10,188 bases of DNA from Acidobacteriaceae bacterium (GTDB lineage Bacteria > Acidobacteriota > Terriglobia > Terriglobales > Acidobacteriaceae): contig JAICMT010000027.1 in assembly GCA_025929125.1 (NCBI GenBank), positions 1-10,188 on the forward strand, given 5' to 3'. Positions within the stretch are counted from its first letter, which is position 1; each line of letters opens with the position of its first letter. Made by a program: the position numbers and the translations under genes. Below are positions 1 to 6,918 of the stretch, piece by piece. The notes below the pieces were generated by a model. The model was not told the origin of the DNA, ran no database searches, and saw nothing but the letters and a program-made list of their open reading frames with translations.

Positions 1-2074
1 ACGGGCCCGGTGGGCGTACATTGCCGGCTTGCCTGCCGAAGAAGTCGCTGTCGATGGCATTCACCGCGCTCACCTTGGGGAATGGTTTGCTGCTTGCAAT
101 CGTGAGTTGCAACGTATTGGCGTCGAACTGGATCTGCGCGTCGCTGACGACGCTATTCTTGTCCCAGCCGTGCTGGCGCCACGCCGCCAGATCCATATAC
201 TGCTTGGAATCGCCGGTGTAGAGGCCCTGAAAATTGGTGGGCATGGAGGCGTAGAAATTGCCGTCGGCCTGGTTGTCGGGGTTGAGGTACACGATGGCGG
301 ATTTGCCGCATTGAGCAATGATATTGTTCGACACGTTGTTGCCGATGGCCGTTCCGCTGTTTCGGCGATCAGGGCGAATGATGGTAAAGATGCCGGAGTT
401 GTCGCAGCGGCCAATGAGGTTCTGCGCGACGATGAGGTGATCGTTCGCGTCGATGAAGACACCCGACCCGGCGCATCCATACTGACCCGGAGTGCCGGGC
501 TCGGCATTTCGCACGTCCCAGATGATGTTGTTGTCCACCTGATTCTGCGCGAGGTTCATCTCCATCTTTACGGCGGTGCTGTAGCTGAGGATGTCGGCAA
601 AGATGTTGCTGGTGACGCGGCAGTTGACGTGACTGCTATCAAGCCAGATGCCGGTGGCGTGGCGCATGTGGCGGACGACATTGCGGCGGAACATGAGATT
701 GTGAGCGCGATGGAACTTGGCGCCCGCGGCCTCTGCGCCGCGTTCGGCATCGGCCCAGCCACACCACTCGATGAGATTGTCTTCCACGAGTGTGTTGACC
801 GCACTCATGCCGGCGACGCCTTCGACGCCACAGTATCGGATGGTGTTGCGGCGGATAATCTGCGAATCTCCGGCCTGCGGCACCAGATTGTTGCCGCCGT
901 CGTTGGCCATGTCCAGGCCGACGCCGTTGGCCCACTCAAATGTATTGTCTTCGATGATCCAGTGATTGCCGCCGGCGGTAGATACCAGCCCGTACTGCGG
1001 AAAGGGATAGGCGTTACCGGCATGCTGAAAACGGATTCCTTTGATGCGGATGTAGCCGAGCCCTTTTTGTGCAGGGACGAAGACCTGATTGTGGGTGGTG
1101 GCTTCGATGAGATGGTCGGCGGGAGTTCCCGAGGCAAGACGGATATGAATCGCGGTGCCTGAGTCTTCCACCCAGAACCGCGCGTTGGGTGTGCCGCCAA
1201 TTTCCTGCATGATGCGGCCGCCGCGGCGCCGCGCGGGAAGTCCGTTCTGCGGTTTTGGGGGGACGGTGAAGTCGGGAAACGGTTGCAGATTGGGCTGAGC
1301 CAGCTCGCGCAGCTGCTCCACCGGCTCAAGGGGTTTGCCGTCGACGAACACCAGTCCGCGCTTACGCAGATACGGTCCCATATCCACGATTGCGGTGTTG
1401 AGCCACTGCCAGCTACCCATGTTGCTGGGCAGAGCGAAAGGCTGATAGGAGTCGGGAAACATGGTCCCGGTAAATTCATAACGCCAAGCGGTGATCGGCG
1501 TGGGCGGCTGATCCGCCGCACCATTGGTGCGGTTACGGCCCATCGAAACGGATTCCTGTTGCCAGCCGTCTTTGAGGATTGCGGAGCCTTTGACAATCAC
1601 CTCGGCTCCCGGAGCAGCTTCATAGCTAATCATCTGCGTGGGACTGGAGCCGCCACGCGCCGGTCGGACGCACTCGCGGTAGGTGCCGGAGGCGATGACG
1701 ACGCGTTCGCCGGGTTGCAGCACCTGGGCAGCCCGGTTGATGGTACGAAAGGGGCGCACCTTCGTGCCTGGACCGCTATCGTCGGCTCCAGATGACTGGT
1801 TGTCCACGTAGTAGGTCTTAATGAAAGTGAGCGGCTGCTCCCACTGCGGGAATTCTGTGCCGTCGGGCAGGCGCGATTCCGAAGAACCGGGCTGCGCGGC
1901 GCCGAGGGCAGCTGGATTCTGTCGCTGGCCGAAGGCGCGCTCACTCAAGCCGCCTACCGCGCTTACGGCTGCGGCGTACTGCAGAAAGCGGCGGCGATCG
2001 ATAGTTTGGGATGGGCTGTCCTGCTCAGAAGCTTTAGAAAGAGCCGGGGAAGATTGCGTTGGTTCTGATTTCAT
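1..2074 (-). CDS. Tat-exported right-handed beta-helix glycosidase, GH120-like (C-terminus off the window)
   Basis: An uninterrupted frame of 691 codons runs from an ATG at 2074 to the left edge, so the C-terminus is missing. A twin-arginine signal is visible (DRRRFLQ, residues 26-32, then an Ala-rich stretch and a likely AFG|Q cleavage near 49). Next come a beta-helix opening motif (PFRTINRAAQVLQPGERV at 108-125; TYRE at 131-134), a YEAAPG...VKGS segment (151-164), an inserted non-helical part (about 195-335), and Asn-rich beta-helix rungs from about 340. From memory, this order matches GH120 beta-xylosidase (XylC type), including a GIWLD strand and an Asp/Glu pair. Asp479 and Glu505 would be the nucleophile and acid/base equivalents, 26 residues apart against 23 in XylC. 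The likely role is releasing xylose or a related sugar from hemicellulose fragments outside the cytoplasm. A polysaccharide lyase or another unassigned beta-helix enzyme remains possible. The start is supported by GAGGTGG 7 bases upstream. The beta-helix and export calls are sure; the GH120 assignment is moderate. Confidence 0.82.
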   Translation of the reverse strand, partial: MKSEPTQSSPALSKASEQDSPSQTIDRRRFLQYAAAVSAVGGLSERAFGQRQNPAALGAAQPGSSESRLPDGTEFPQWEQPLTFIKTYYVDNQSSGADDSGPGTKVRPFRTINRAAQVLQPGERVVIASGTYRECVRPARGGSSPTQMISYEAAPGAEVIVKGSAILKDGWQQESVSMGRNRTNGAADQPPTPITAWRYEFTGTMFPDSYQPFALPSNMGSWQWLNTAIVDMGPYLRKRGLVFVDGKPLEPVEQLRELAQPNLQPFPDFTVPPKPQNGLPARRRGGRIMQEIGGTPNARFWVEDSGTAIHIRLASGTPADHLIEATTHNQVFVPAQKGLGYIRIKGIRFQHAGNAYPFPQYGLVSTAGGNHWIIEDNTFEWANGVGLDMANDGGNNLVPQAGDSQIIRRNTIRYCGVEGVAGMSAVNTLVEDNLIEWCGWADAERGAEAAGAKFHRAHNLMFRRNVVRHMRHATGIWLDSSHVNCRVTSNIFADILSYSTAVKMEMNLAQNQVDNNIIWDVRNAEPGTPGQYGCAGSGVFIDANDHLIVAQNLIGRCDNSGIFTIIRPDRRNSGTAIGNNVSNNIIAQCGKSAIVYLNPDNQADGNFYASMPTNFQGLYTGDSKQYMDLAAWRQHGWDKNSVVSDAQIQFDANTLQLTIASSKPFPKVSAVNAIDSDFFGRQAGNVRPPGP
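1516..1532. repeat. 17-bp perfect palindrome inside the GH120-like gene
   Basis: CCGCACCA, one central T, then TGGTGCGG: eight-base arms with no mismatch, within the codons for about residues 181-187. Arms this long are slightly unexpected by chance in 10 kb. No partner copy was seen in the window, and coding constraint may explain it. Confidence 0.4.
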
Positions 2075-2115
2075 GGGGAAGCCACCTCAGCAGGGGTATC
2101 TGCGCGCCGCAACAT
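2071..2115 (-). other. Possible 14-codon leader ORF overlapping the GH120-like start
   Basis: An ATG at 2115 is preceded by AAGGAG (2127-2132, spacing 11) and encodes MLRRADTPAEVASP. Its TGA overlaps the ATG of the GH120-like gene in an ATGA arrangement, which is the usual geometry of translational coupling. The peptide has no recognisable function and is too short to judge by composition. It could be a leader peptide, a coupling device, or chance in a 92-bp spacer. The Shine-Dalgarno match is strong but the spacing is somewhat long. Confidence 0.25.
2082..2088 (-). promoter_or_regulatory. Ribosome binding site of the GH120-like gene
   Basis: GAGGTGG lies 7 bases before the ATG at 2074 and fixes that start. 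The same site lies inside the 14-codon ORF that ends on this start codon, so ribosomes translating the short ORF would cross it. Confidence 0.6.
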
Positions 2116-2166
2116 AGTAGCGTCAACTCCTTATGGCTGGCCACGCAGTGAGAATGCGGCAGAGCA

Positions 2167-3255
2167 TCAACCAAGATGGCTGTCGAAAAACTTCGCCAGT
2201 GCCGTCATGGCTTCATGCGACTCGGGCAAATCGGGGTTTTCCCAGAAGAAGTGCCACATGCCTTCGAAGATGTTGAGGTCTGCTTCCACGGCGGCGTTGC
2301 GCAGCTTGCGGTGCAGAAGCACGGTCTCGCTGAGGCACATGTCGCGTGTGCCGGAGAGCAGGAAAGCTGGGGGATAGCCCTTGGGAATGTCGCCATCCAG
2401 CGCCGTAGCGGGCGGCTGATCCGACGTGCGCGCGGGCGGCTGGTGAAAGGGAGGGTTGCCGGAGGGAAACGCGCTTGAAAGTGCGGCATCCAGGCCATTC
2501 ATGGTGTAGCGCGAGTCGCCGTGATTGCCGCCCCCCGAGCATGTGTTGAGTCCCACTGCGCCGGGCAAGGGAAGCTTCAGGGTTGGAAGCCAGAGAATCG
2601 TTGTTTGGGCGAGGGTGCAGCCGCCGGAAGCGCCAAACATTCCGATGCTCTTTGGCTTGTACGTCTTCAGTAACTCGCGATAGACCGCGACGATATCCTC
2701 ATTCCCCGGGATTGAGGGCCCTCCGCCGCGGTAGTTCACCTTGATTACCTTCAGTTGGCCCAGGCTGGCGACGGCGATCGCTTCGGCGTCCATCTCAAAT
2801 TCCATGACAACTTTGTTCCGGTTCTTCGCAGGAATGACCCTGGGCGAATAGATGGTCACTCCTACGCCGCCGATCGTGCTGCTCTCTTCGACAACGGGAT
2901 AGGCCTTGAGAGCGGCGGCTTTGCTCGAGCCCCGCGGTGACGGAGCCGGAGCTTCGGCGGCGGGTGCCGATGCGAGGCCACCGCGTGCGGCGGACGCCTG
3001 CGCATGCTGCACCATCATCTTTATGTAAGCTGCGCGGGCCGCATCGCTATTGAGTGCAGGCGGCGGAATCGTACGTGGACCAAAGTGCAAGGTGCCGTCT
3101 GGATCCACGATCATCTGGGGAATAGTCGGTGCGCTGGTGAGGGCTGCCGGGTCGAGTTTCTGCGGCGGATTAGAGTCCTGCGCCGCACAAACGGTCGAGG
3201 CAAGCGGCACGGCCATCACCATCGCGGTCAGGGCATAGGCGATCGAGTTTCTCAC
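2167..3255 (-). CDS. Secreted alpha/beta-hydrolase (esterase/lipase-like) lacking the HGGG motif
   Basis: The 362-residue product starts with a signal peptide (basic MRNS, hydrophobic core to about 22, likely CAA|Q cleavage), then a Pro/Ala-rich linker (about 95-118) and an alpha/beta-hydrolase domain. The nucleophile elbow is GASGG with Ser210; the likely acid is Asp305 (GTRD) and the base His335 (GMWH), in the order and spacing of the HSL-like alpha/beta-hydrolase-3 group. The strand that normally carries the HGGG(F) oxyanion motif reads VVMEFEMDAE (149-158), so the oxyanion hole must be built differently or activity is altered. I chose the GTG at 3255 because GGAGG sits 9 bases upstream and the signal peptide begins there. 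An in-frame ATG at 3294 shares its A with the upstream TAA and would add 13 residues. The gene is in line with the TAXI-like gene, probably one transcript. Substrate is unknown; removal of acetyl or feruloyl groups from hemicellulose is a guess from context. Confidence 0.85.
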   Translation of the reverse strand: MRNSIAYALTAMVMAVPLASTVCAAQDSNPPQKLDPAALTSAPTIPQMIVDPDGTLHFGPRTIPPPALNSDAARAAYIKMMVQHAQASAARGGLASAPAAEAPAPSPRGSSKAAALKAYPVVEESSTIGGVGVTIYSPRVIPAKNRNKVVMEFEMDAEAIAVASLGQLKVIKVNYRGGGPSIPGNEDIVAVYRELLKTYKPKSIGMFGASGGCTLAQTTILWLPTLKLPLPGAVGLNTCSGGGNHGDSRYTMNGLDAALSSAFPSGNPPFHQPPARTSDQPPATALDGDIPKGYPPAFLLSGTRDMCLSETVLLHRKLRNAAVEADLNIFEGMWHFFWENPDLPESHEAMTALAKFFDSHLG

Positions 3256-3264
3256 TGGATAATT

Positions 3265-3269
3265 CCTCC
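3265..3269 (-). promoter_or_regulatory. Ribosome binding site deciding the GTG start of the hydrolase
   Basis: GGAGG (CCTCC on the plus strand) stands 9 bases before the GTG at 3255 and lies inside the reading frame if the ATG at 3294 is used. It is the best Shine-Dalgarno in this junction and favours the shorter protein. Confidence 0.6.
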
Positions 3270-3293
3270 ACTTCCTTTGGCCTTGCGGCGCCA

Positions 3294-4382
3294 TTACTTC
3301 ACGTAACCTCTTTCCCGGTAATAGCGCATCGCGCCGGGCGCCATGGGAATGACTTTGCTGCTGGCTACAAGTCGCGTGTCGTAATACCAGGGATCGCCGT
3401 ACATCCGGAACAGCTCCTGGTGTTCATCCAGCGCCTTGGCAACTGCGTAGGTAAAGCTGTCAGGCGCATCGTCGCGGACATAGATGACGTGGGAAGAGCG
3501 CATCACGGTGGGGATCGGGCGTTCGAGTCCGCGCAACAGTGCGATGGGAGCAGTCGCCGCGGAGTATCCGGGTTGATTTTCCAGCTTCTTCAGCAGGGGT
3601 TCCGGCACGTCGAAGAAGACCAGGTCGTCGAGTTGGCTGGCCTCGTACCACATGCGTTGCTCGGGCGTGTCCACCAGCAGCCCTCCGCCGATGAAGACAT
3701 CCGCAGTGGCGCGCTTCTCGCGGTCCTGGCTCGTGATGAACCCGCCGCCCTTAGCCTTTAGCGCCTCTTCGGTGATGCCGTAATAGGAGAGCACCTGGTC
3801 GACCGCGCTGTCGTGCGAGGTGAAGGCGATCCATGTTGGTTGACTGCGGCTCTTGATCTGGGCGAGGTCCGTAATGCCTGATTTCTTGTTTGCCGCCATC
3901 AGGAGGAAATTGGGCTGCTGCACCATCGCGATGATGCGATAGTTGTGCCTCTGCTTGCGGTCTTTCGCATAGGCGCCTTCCCCATTCCAGGCGTTGGTCA
4001 GGTTGATCTCGCTGGTTGCGCTGATGTCCGGAACCGCGATCGGAGGCGGCTCGACGTAGGGGTTGCTCTCGGCGCCCGGAGGAATGACAGGCTTGGTCTT
4101 GTCGGCCATCTCCCGCGGCCCATAGCTGGACCAGCAGATCCAGCAGATCTGCACGTCGTAGCCATAGGGCTTCATCGCCGCCCTGGTGACCGCCGCGAGC
4201 ACGCCCCATGGACACGCCTTGCAAGCCCCGGCGAAGACCGGCCGTTTGATTGCGATTCCTGTTGGGCCAACATCGACTGGCGCCAGGGACCGGGATGCCG
4301 TGGCTCGCTGCTGCGTGGGCGCGGGTGGCGCGGCGAAGAACAAAGCGCCGGCAAAAGCGATTAATAACAAGACAGTTTTCAT
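3294..4382 (-). CDS. TAXI-family TRAP-type solute-binding-like protein with two CxxC motifs
   Basis: A 362-residue secreted protein with signal peptide MKTVLLLIAFAGALFF and a Pro/Ala-rich cleavage region. It resembles periplasmic binding proteins of the TAXI group of TRAP transporters: a small-residue N-terminal strand followed by a helix, WIAFTSHDSAVDQVL (184-198), an ADVFIGGG strand (227-234), and the typical C-terminal PMAPGAMRYYRERGY (346-360). Unusual features are CKAC (Cys54-Cys57) where TAXI proteins usually have a Gly/Ser-rich ligand loop, CWIC (Cys80-Cys83), and a Pro-rich insert (about 98-118). These could form disulfides or bind metal or a cofactor. No TRAP membrane subunit is nearby, so it may be an orphan receptor or a sensor-type protein. 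The ATG at 4382 was chosen for its signal peptide and GGAG 4 bases upstream; the frame is open to 4505, but that extension is basic and has no signal. The stop TAA overlaps a possible ATG of the hydrolase by one base. Confidence 0.8.
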   Translation of the reverse strand: MKTVLLLIAFAGALFFAAPPAPTQQRATASRSLAPVDVGPTGIAIKRPVFAGACKACPWGVLAAVTRAAMKPYGYDVQICWICWSSYGPREMADKTKPVIPPGAESNPYVEPPPIAVPDISATSEINLTNAWNGEGAYAKDRKQRHNYRIIAMVQQPNFLLMAANKKSGITDLAQIKSRSQPTWIAFTSHDSAVDQVLSYYGITEEALKAKGGGFITSQDREKRATADVFIGGGLLVDTPEQRMWYEASQLDDLVFFDVPEPLLKKLENQPGYSAATAPIALLRGLERPIPTVMRSSHVIYVRDDAPDSFTYAVAKALDEHQELFRMYGDPWYYDTRLVASSKVIPMAPGAMRYYRERGYVK

Positions 4383-4554
4383 GGGACTCCATTCTGCCAC
4401 GGCACGAGCTCCTGATGATGAAAACATACGGCGACGTTTCACGATGTATTGGGCGAGGTGGACTGGCAGAGAGAAGTTGGGAAGGTGCAGATTTGCGACC
4501 AGCACGATCCTGAGCTTGCTGTACTTCGATGCGTACTCCTAAAGTCACACAGGT

Positions 4555-4565
4555 GCCTGACAGGC
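4555..4565. repeat. Short palindrome GCCTG-A-CAGGC, candidate operator
   Basis: Five-base perfect arms around a single A, about 128 bp before the GH51 start and 173 bp before the TAXI-like start, just left of the weak -10 candidate TAGTAT. The arms are short enough to arise by chance. Confidence 0.25.
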
Positions 4566-4602
4566 TTAGTATTGTGGTGCCCAATGAAGTGGCTCCACTG
4601 CT

Positions 4603-4614
4603 GGCAGTGCTGCC
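4603..4614. repeat. Short palindrome GGCAG-TG-CTGCC, candidate operator
   Basis: Five-base perfect arms around TG in the divergent gap, 38 bp right of the other palindrome. It overlaps an alternative hairpin CACTG-CTGG-CAGTG (4596-4609). It could be a regulator site or a 5' leader structure, or chance. Confidence 0.22.
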
Positions 4615-4680
4615 GTCGGAGAAGCGCGCTCTACCGTGGGCTGGTGAAAGGAAATTGAATTCCAGGACGGACGATATCTA

Positions 4681-4685
4681 AGGAG
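4681..4685 (+). promoter_or_regulatory. Ribosome binding site of the GH51 gene
   Basis: AGGAG is 7 bases before a GTG (4693) and 13 before an in-frame ATG (4699). AAGG (4690-4693) could serve the ATG instead. The first pairing is better, so the GTG start was kept; the difference is two residues. Confidence 0.6.
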
Positions 4686-4692
4686 AAGCAAG

Positions 4693-6840
4693 GTGACGAT
4701 GAACCGGCGCGAATTCATAGCGACTTCCGCAGCGGAAGCCGCGATGTTGAGCCAGAGCATGCGGGCTTTTGCCGCGCCGACTGCCGGTATTGAGGCCTCG
4801 ATCGATGTGGGGAAGGTCTTTGGACCGGTGTCGCCGTTGATCTTCGGCGGATACATGGAGCCAGCGACGACGCGCGTGTGGTCAGAGCTGCTCTATGACC
4901 GCAAATTCATGCGTGCGGTTACGGATGCGCCCGCGCCACCTGCCGGCAATTCGTTTATTCACCAGGGTGGACAACCGTGGCGGCCAATTGGATCCATGTC
5001 AGCGGTTGAGATGGACAAGGTGCGTCCCTGGGTTGGTGAGCAGAGCCCGCGCATCACGCTGAGCGGCTCTGAACCGCGGGGTATTCAGCAGAGCGGGATG
5101 CGTCTCGGCAAAGGCAAGTCCTACATAGGCCGCGCTGTCCTTGCCGGAGATCCGACAGCGAAGGTCCAGGTGCGTCTGGTCTGGGGATCGGGTACAAGCG
5201 ACTCGCAGATGGTGACCGTGCCTGCGCTCTCACGCGAGTACCGCAAGCATCCACTCAAATTCACCGTAGCCACGGATGCACAGGACGCCCGTATAGAGAT
5301 TGTGGGCACGGGCAGCGGCAGCTTCCATGTCGGAACTGTGTCGTTGATGCCAGCAGACAATGTGCAGGGCTTCCATGCAGGGCTGATCCGCCACATCAAA
5401 GAGGCCGGCTTTCTGATGGCCAAGTGGCCGGGCGGCAACTTCGTCTCAGCATACGACTGGTATGACGGCCTGGGCGATCCAGACAAGCGGCCGCCAAAGC
5501 CGGAACCTATGTGGGGTAATGCCATCGAATCCAATGACGTGGGCCTGCACGAGTTCTTCGCATTCTGCAAGCTCATCGGTGCGGAGCCGGATCTCGCCGT
5601 CAATACAGGCTTCGGTGAAGCGCGCGTCGCAGCAGAAGAGGTTGAGTATTGCAATGGCTCCGTTGATACTCGGCTCGGCAAACTACGAGCGCAGAATGGC
5701 CATCCGGAGCCGTTCAACGTGCGGCTTTGGACCATCGGAAACGAGATGTACGGTCCTTGGCAGTACGGCTACATGCCCGCGGACCAGTACTGCGTAAAGC
5801 ACAACTATTTTGTGCAGGAGATGCGAAAGGTCGATCCGAAGATCAAGGTCACCTCGGCCGGGGCCAGCGTCTGCGAGGCATCTTGGTGCGCGGCCGAGCA
5901 GAGGCAGTTCTCCGCCAGCATGTGGCAGCCGCCGGTGCAGGGGCCGCTGCCCGTCGGAATCAAGAGCACACGGGATTTCGACGGCTGGATGCTCTCCAAC
6001 TCGGCCGACTATATTGACTTCCTCTCCGAGCACACTTACTGCTATCCCGACCTCGCCTTCGATTCGGCGAAACAGGCGTTCGTCGATGTGCATGATCCGC
6101 TGGAACTGCGTGCGCGGCGAGATGCGAATCGCATCGGCGCGGCCTTCGAAATGCTTGACCGCTACAAAGCGGCCATTCCGGGGATAGCAAACAAGGACAT
6201 CCGCTTCATCTTTGACGAGTGGGGCACGCGCTTCCGCTCCGCCGCCGGCGCGGTAAACTTCCAGCGCCCAGTGGGCATGGTGACGCCGATGACTTACGCG
6301 CTCTTCCTGCATGAGTTGTTCCGCCATTCGGACATGGTGGGCGCGAGCTGCCCCACCGGCGGCCTCGGCACGTTCCTCTCGGATATCACCGGCGACGCGG
6401 TCGGCTTCGCTGCCGAGGCGCTGATGATGAAGATTATGAGCAATCACTTCGCGAATGCGCATCCAGTCGCCGTCGACGGCAACTCACCACAGCAGGTGGC
6501 CAGCGGAACGCCGTACGTCGACATGGGAAGCAAACCGACTGGCAGTCCAACCTTCCCGCTCGACGTGGTCGCGGCCTTCTCGCTTGACCGCAAGAAGTTC
6601 ATCCTCTCCGTGGTCAATCCCAGCGAGCAGCCGCACCAATTGACTCCGCACATTTCGGGCCTGCGGCTCGGCGGCGGCAAGCTCTCGCGGATCGTCGCTC
6701 CCAGCATTACCGCGGTCAACGTCGCCGGTCAGGAACCTGTCATCAAAATCATCGAGACGCCGCAGGGGCCGCTCAGCGAAAAGCTTGAGTTGCCGCCGAT
6801 CAGTGTCAGCGTTTATGAGCTTGATATTGAAGGGGTATAG
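4693..6840 (+). CDS. Tat-exported GH51 alpha-L-arabinofuranosidase
   Basis: The 715-residue enzyme should hydrolyse terminal alpha-L-arabinofuranosyl side chains from arabinoxylan, arabinan or arabinogalactan. A twin-arginine signal (NRREFI, residues 4-9) leads to an AFA|A-type cleavage near 27. The first barrel strand is LIFGGYMEP (49-57). An inserted beta-sandwich, probably carbohydrate-binding, spans about 85-220. The barrel resumes with KWPGGNFVSAYDWYDG (244-259) and GAEPDLAVNTG (296-306). The acid/base is Glu351 in WTIGNE and the nucleophile Glu509 in FIFDEWG, both in the family's expected contexts. A C-terminal beta-sandwich (about 600-715) ends the protein, as usual for GH51. It is the first gene of the rightward run, with the metallo-beta-lactamase-fold gene 78 bp downstream. 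Export by Tat suggests it folds in the cytoplasm before secretion. The family is sure; the exact polymer is inferred from the neighbours. Confidence 0.95.
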   Translation: MTMNRREFIATSAAEAAMLSQSMRAFAAPTAGIEASIDVGKVFGPVSPLIFGGYMEPATTRVWSELLYDRKFMRAVTDAPAPPAGNSFIHQGGQPWRPIGSMSAVEMDKVRPWVGEQSPRITLSGSEPRGIQQSGMRLGKGKSYIGRAVLAGDPTAKVQVRLVWGSGTSDSQMVTVPALSREYRKHPLKFTVATDAQDARIEIVGTGSGSFHVGTVSLMPADNVQGFHAGLIRHIKEAGFLMAKWPGGNFVSAYDWYDGLGDPDKRPPKPEPMWGNAIESNDVGLHEFFAFCKLIGAEPDLAVNTGFGEARVAAEEVEYCNGSVDTRLGKLRAQNGHPEPFNVRLWTIGNEMYGPWQYGYMPADQYCVKHNYFVQEMRKVDPKIKVTSAGASVCEASWCAAEQRQFSASMWQPPVQGPLPVGIKSTRDFDGWMLSNSADYIDFLSEHTYCYPDLAFDSAKQAFVDVHDPLELRARRDANRIGAAFEMLDRYKAAIPGIANKDIRFIFDEWGTRFRSAAGAVNFQRPVGMVTPMTYALFLHELFRHSDMVGASCPTGGLGTFLSDITGDAVGFAAEALMMKIMSNHFANAHPVAVDGNSPQQVASGTPYVDMGSKPTGSPTFPLDVVAAFSLDRKKFILSVVNPSEQPHQLTPHISGLRLGGGKLSRIVAPSITAVNVAGQEPVIKIIETPQGPLSEKLELPPISVSVYELDIEGV

Positions 6841-6870
6841 AGTTATCGGGTTCCCGGAGGAAGCTTTCTG

Positions 6871-6909
6871 ATGACGGACGGCAGAATCCACACCAGACAA
6901 TTTCAATAG
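6871..6909 (+). other. Possible 12-codon micro-ORF before the metallo-beta-lactamase-fold gene
   Basis: ATG at 6871 preceded by GGAGG (6856-6860, spacing 10) encodes MTDGRIHTRQFQ and stops at TAG 6907-6909, directly on the AGGA that serves the next gene. It may be a re-initiation or coupling element, or chance. Nothing in the peptide suggests a function. Confidence 0.18.
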
Positions 6910-6918
6910 GATCAGCGA

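Larger units (their letters stand above)
4383..4692. promoter_or_regulatory. Divergent intergenic region between the two gene runs
   Basis: This gap separates the start codons of the TAXI-like gene (left) and the GH51 gene (right), so promoters for both runs should lie here. I could not find a convincing -35/-10 pair for either direction; TAGTAT at 4567-4572 is a weak -10 candidate with no good -35. Two short perfect inverted repeats (4555-4565 and 4603-4614) are candidate operators. No credible gene is seen; the open frames crossing it lack signal or family features. Confidence 0.55.

Noticed and set aside
29..1162. Long plus-strand open frame of 377 codons at the left edge
   Set aside because: It lies antisense to the GH120-like gene, has repetitive Val/Ala/Asp composition typical of a reverse-strand shadow of a GC-rich gene, no signal or family motif, and starts at no convincing ribosome site.
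805..1596. Minus-strand frame of 263 codons inside the GH120-like gene
   Set aside because: Same strand but different frame from the GH120-like gene; Ser/Arg/Pro-rich with no domain features, while the true frame shows Tat signal and beta-helix motifs.
1502..2424. Repeated 14-mer GGGCGGCTGATCCG in the GH120-like and hydrolase genes
   Set aside because: Both copies encode similar Asp-Gln-Pro-Pro stretches in GC-rich codons; only two copies with no flanking similarity, so chance is adequate.
4383..4505. 41-residue N-terminal extension of the TAXI-like protein
   Set aside because: The frame stays open, but the extension is basic and would bury the signal peptide; the ATG at 4382 has a Shine-Dalgarno and begins a standard signal sequence.
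5683..6462. Minus-strand frame of 259 codons inside GH51
   Set aside because: Antisense to a sure GH51 coding region; composition is Arg/Glu/Val-rich shadow sequence with no recognisable motif.
6841..6870. Terminator after GH51
   Set aside because: Only a four-base TTCC/GGAA stem is present, with no following T-run, and the next gene is 78 bp away on the same strand.
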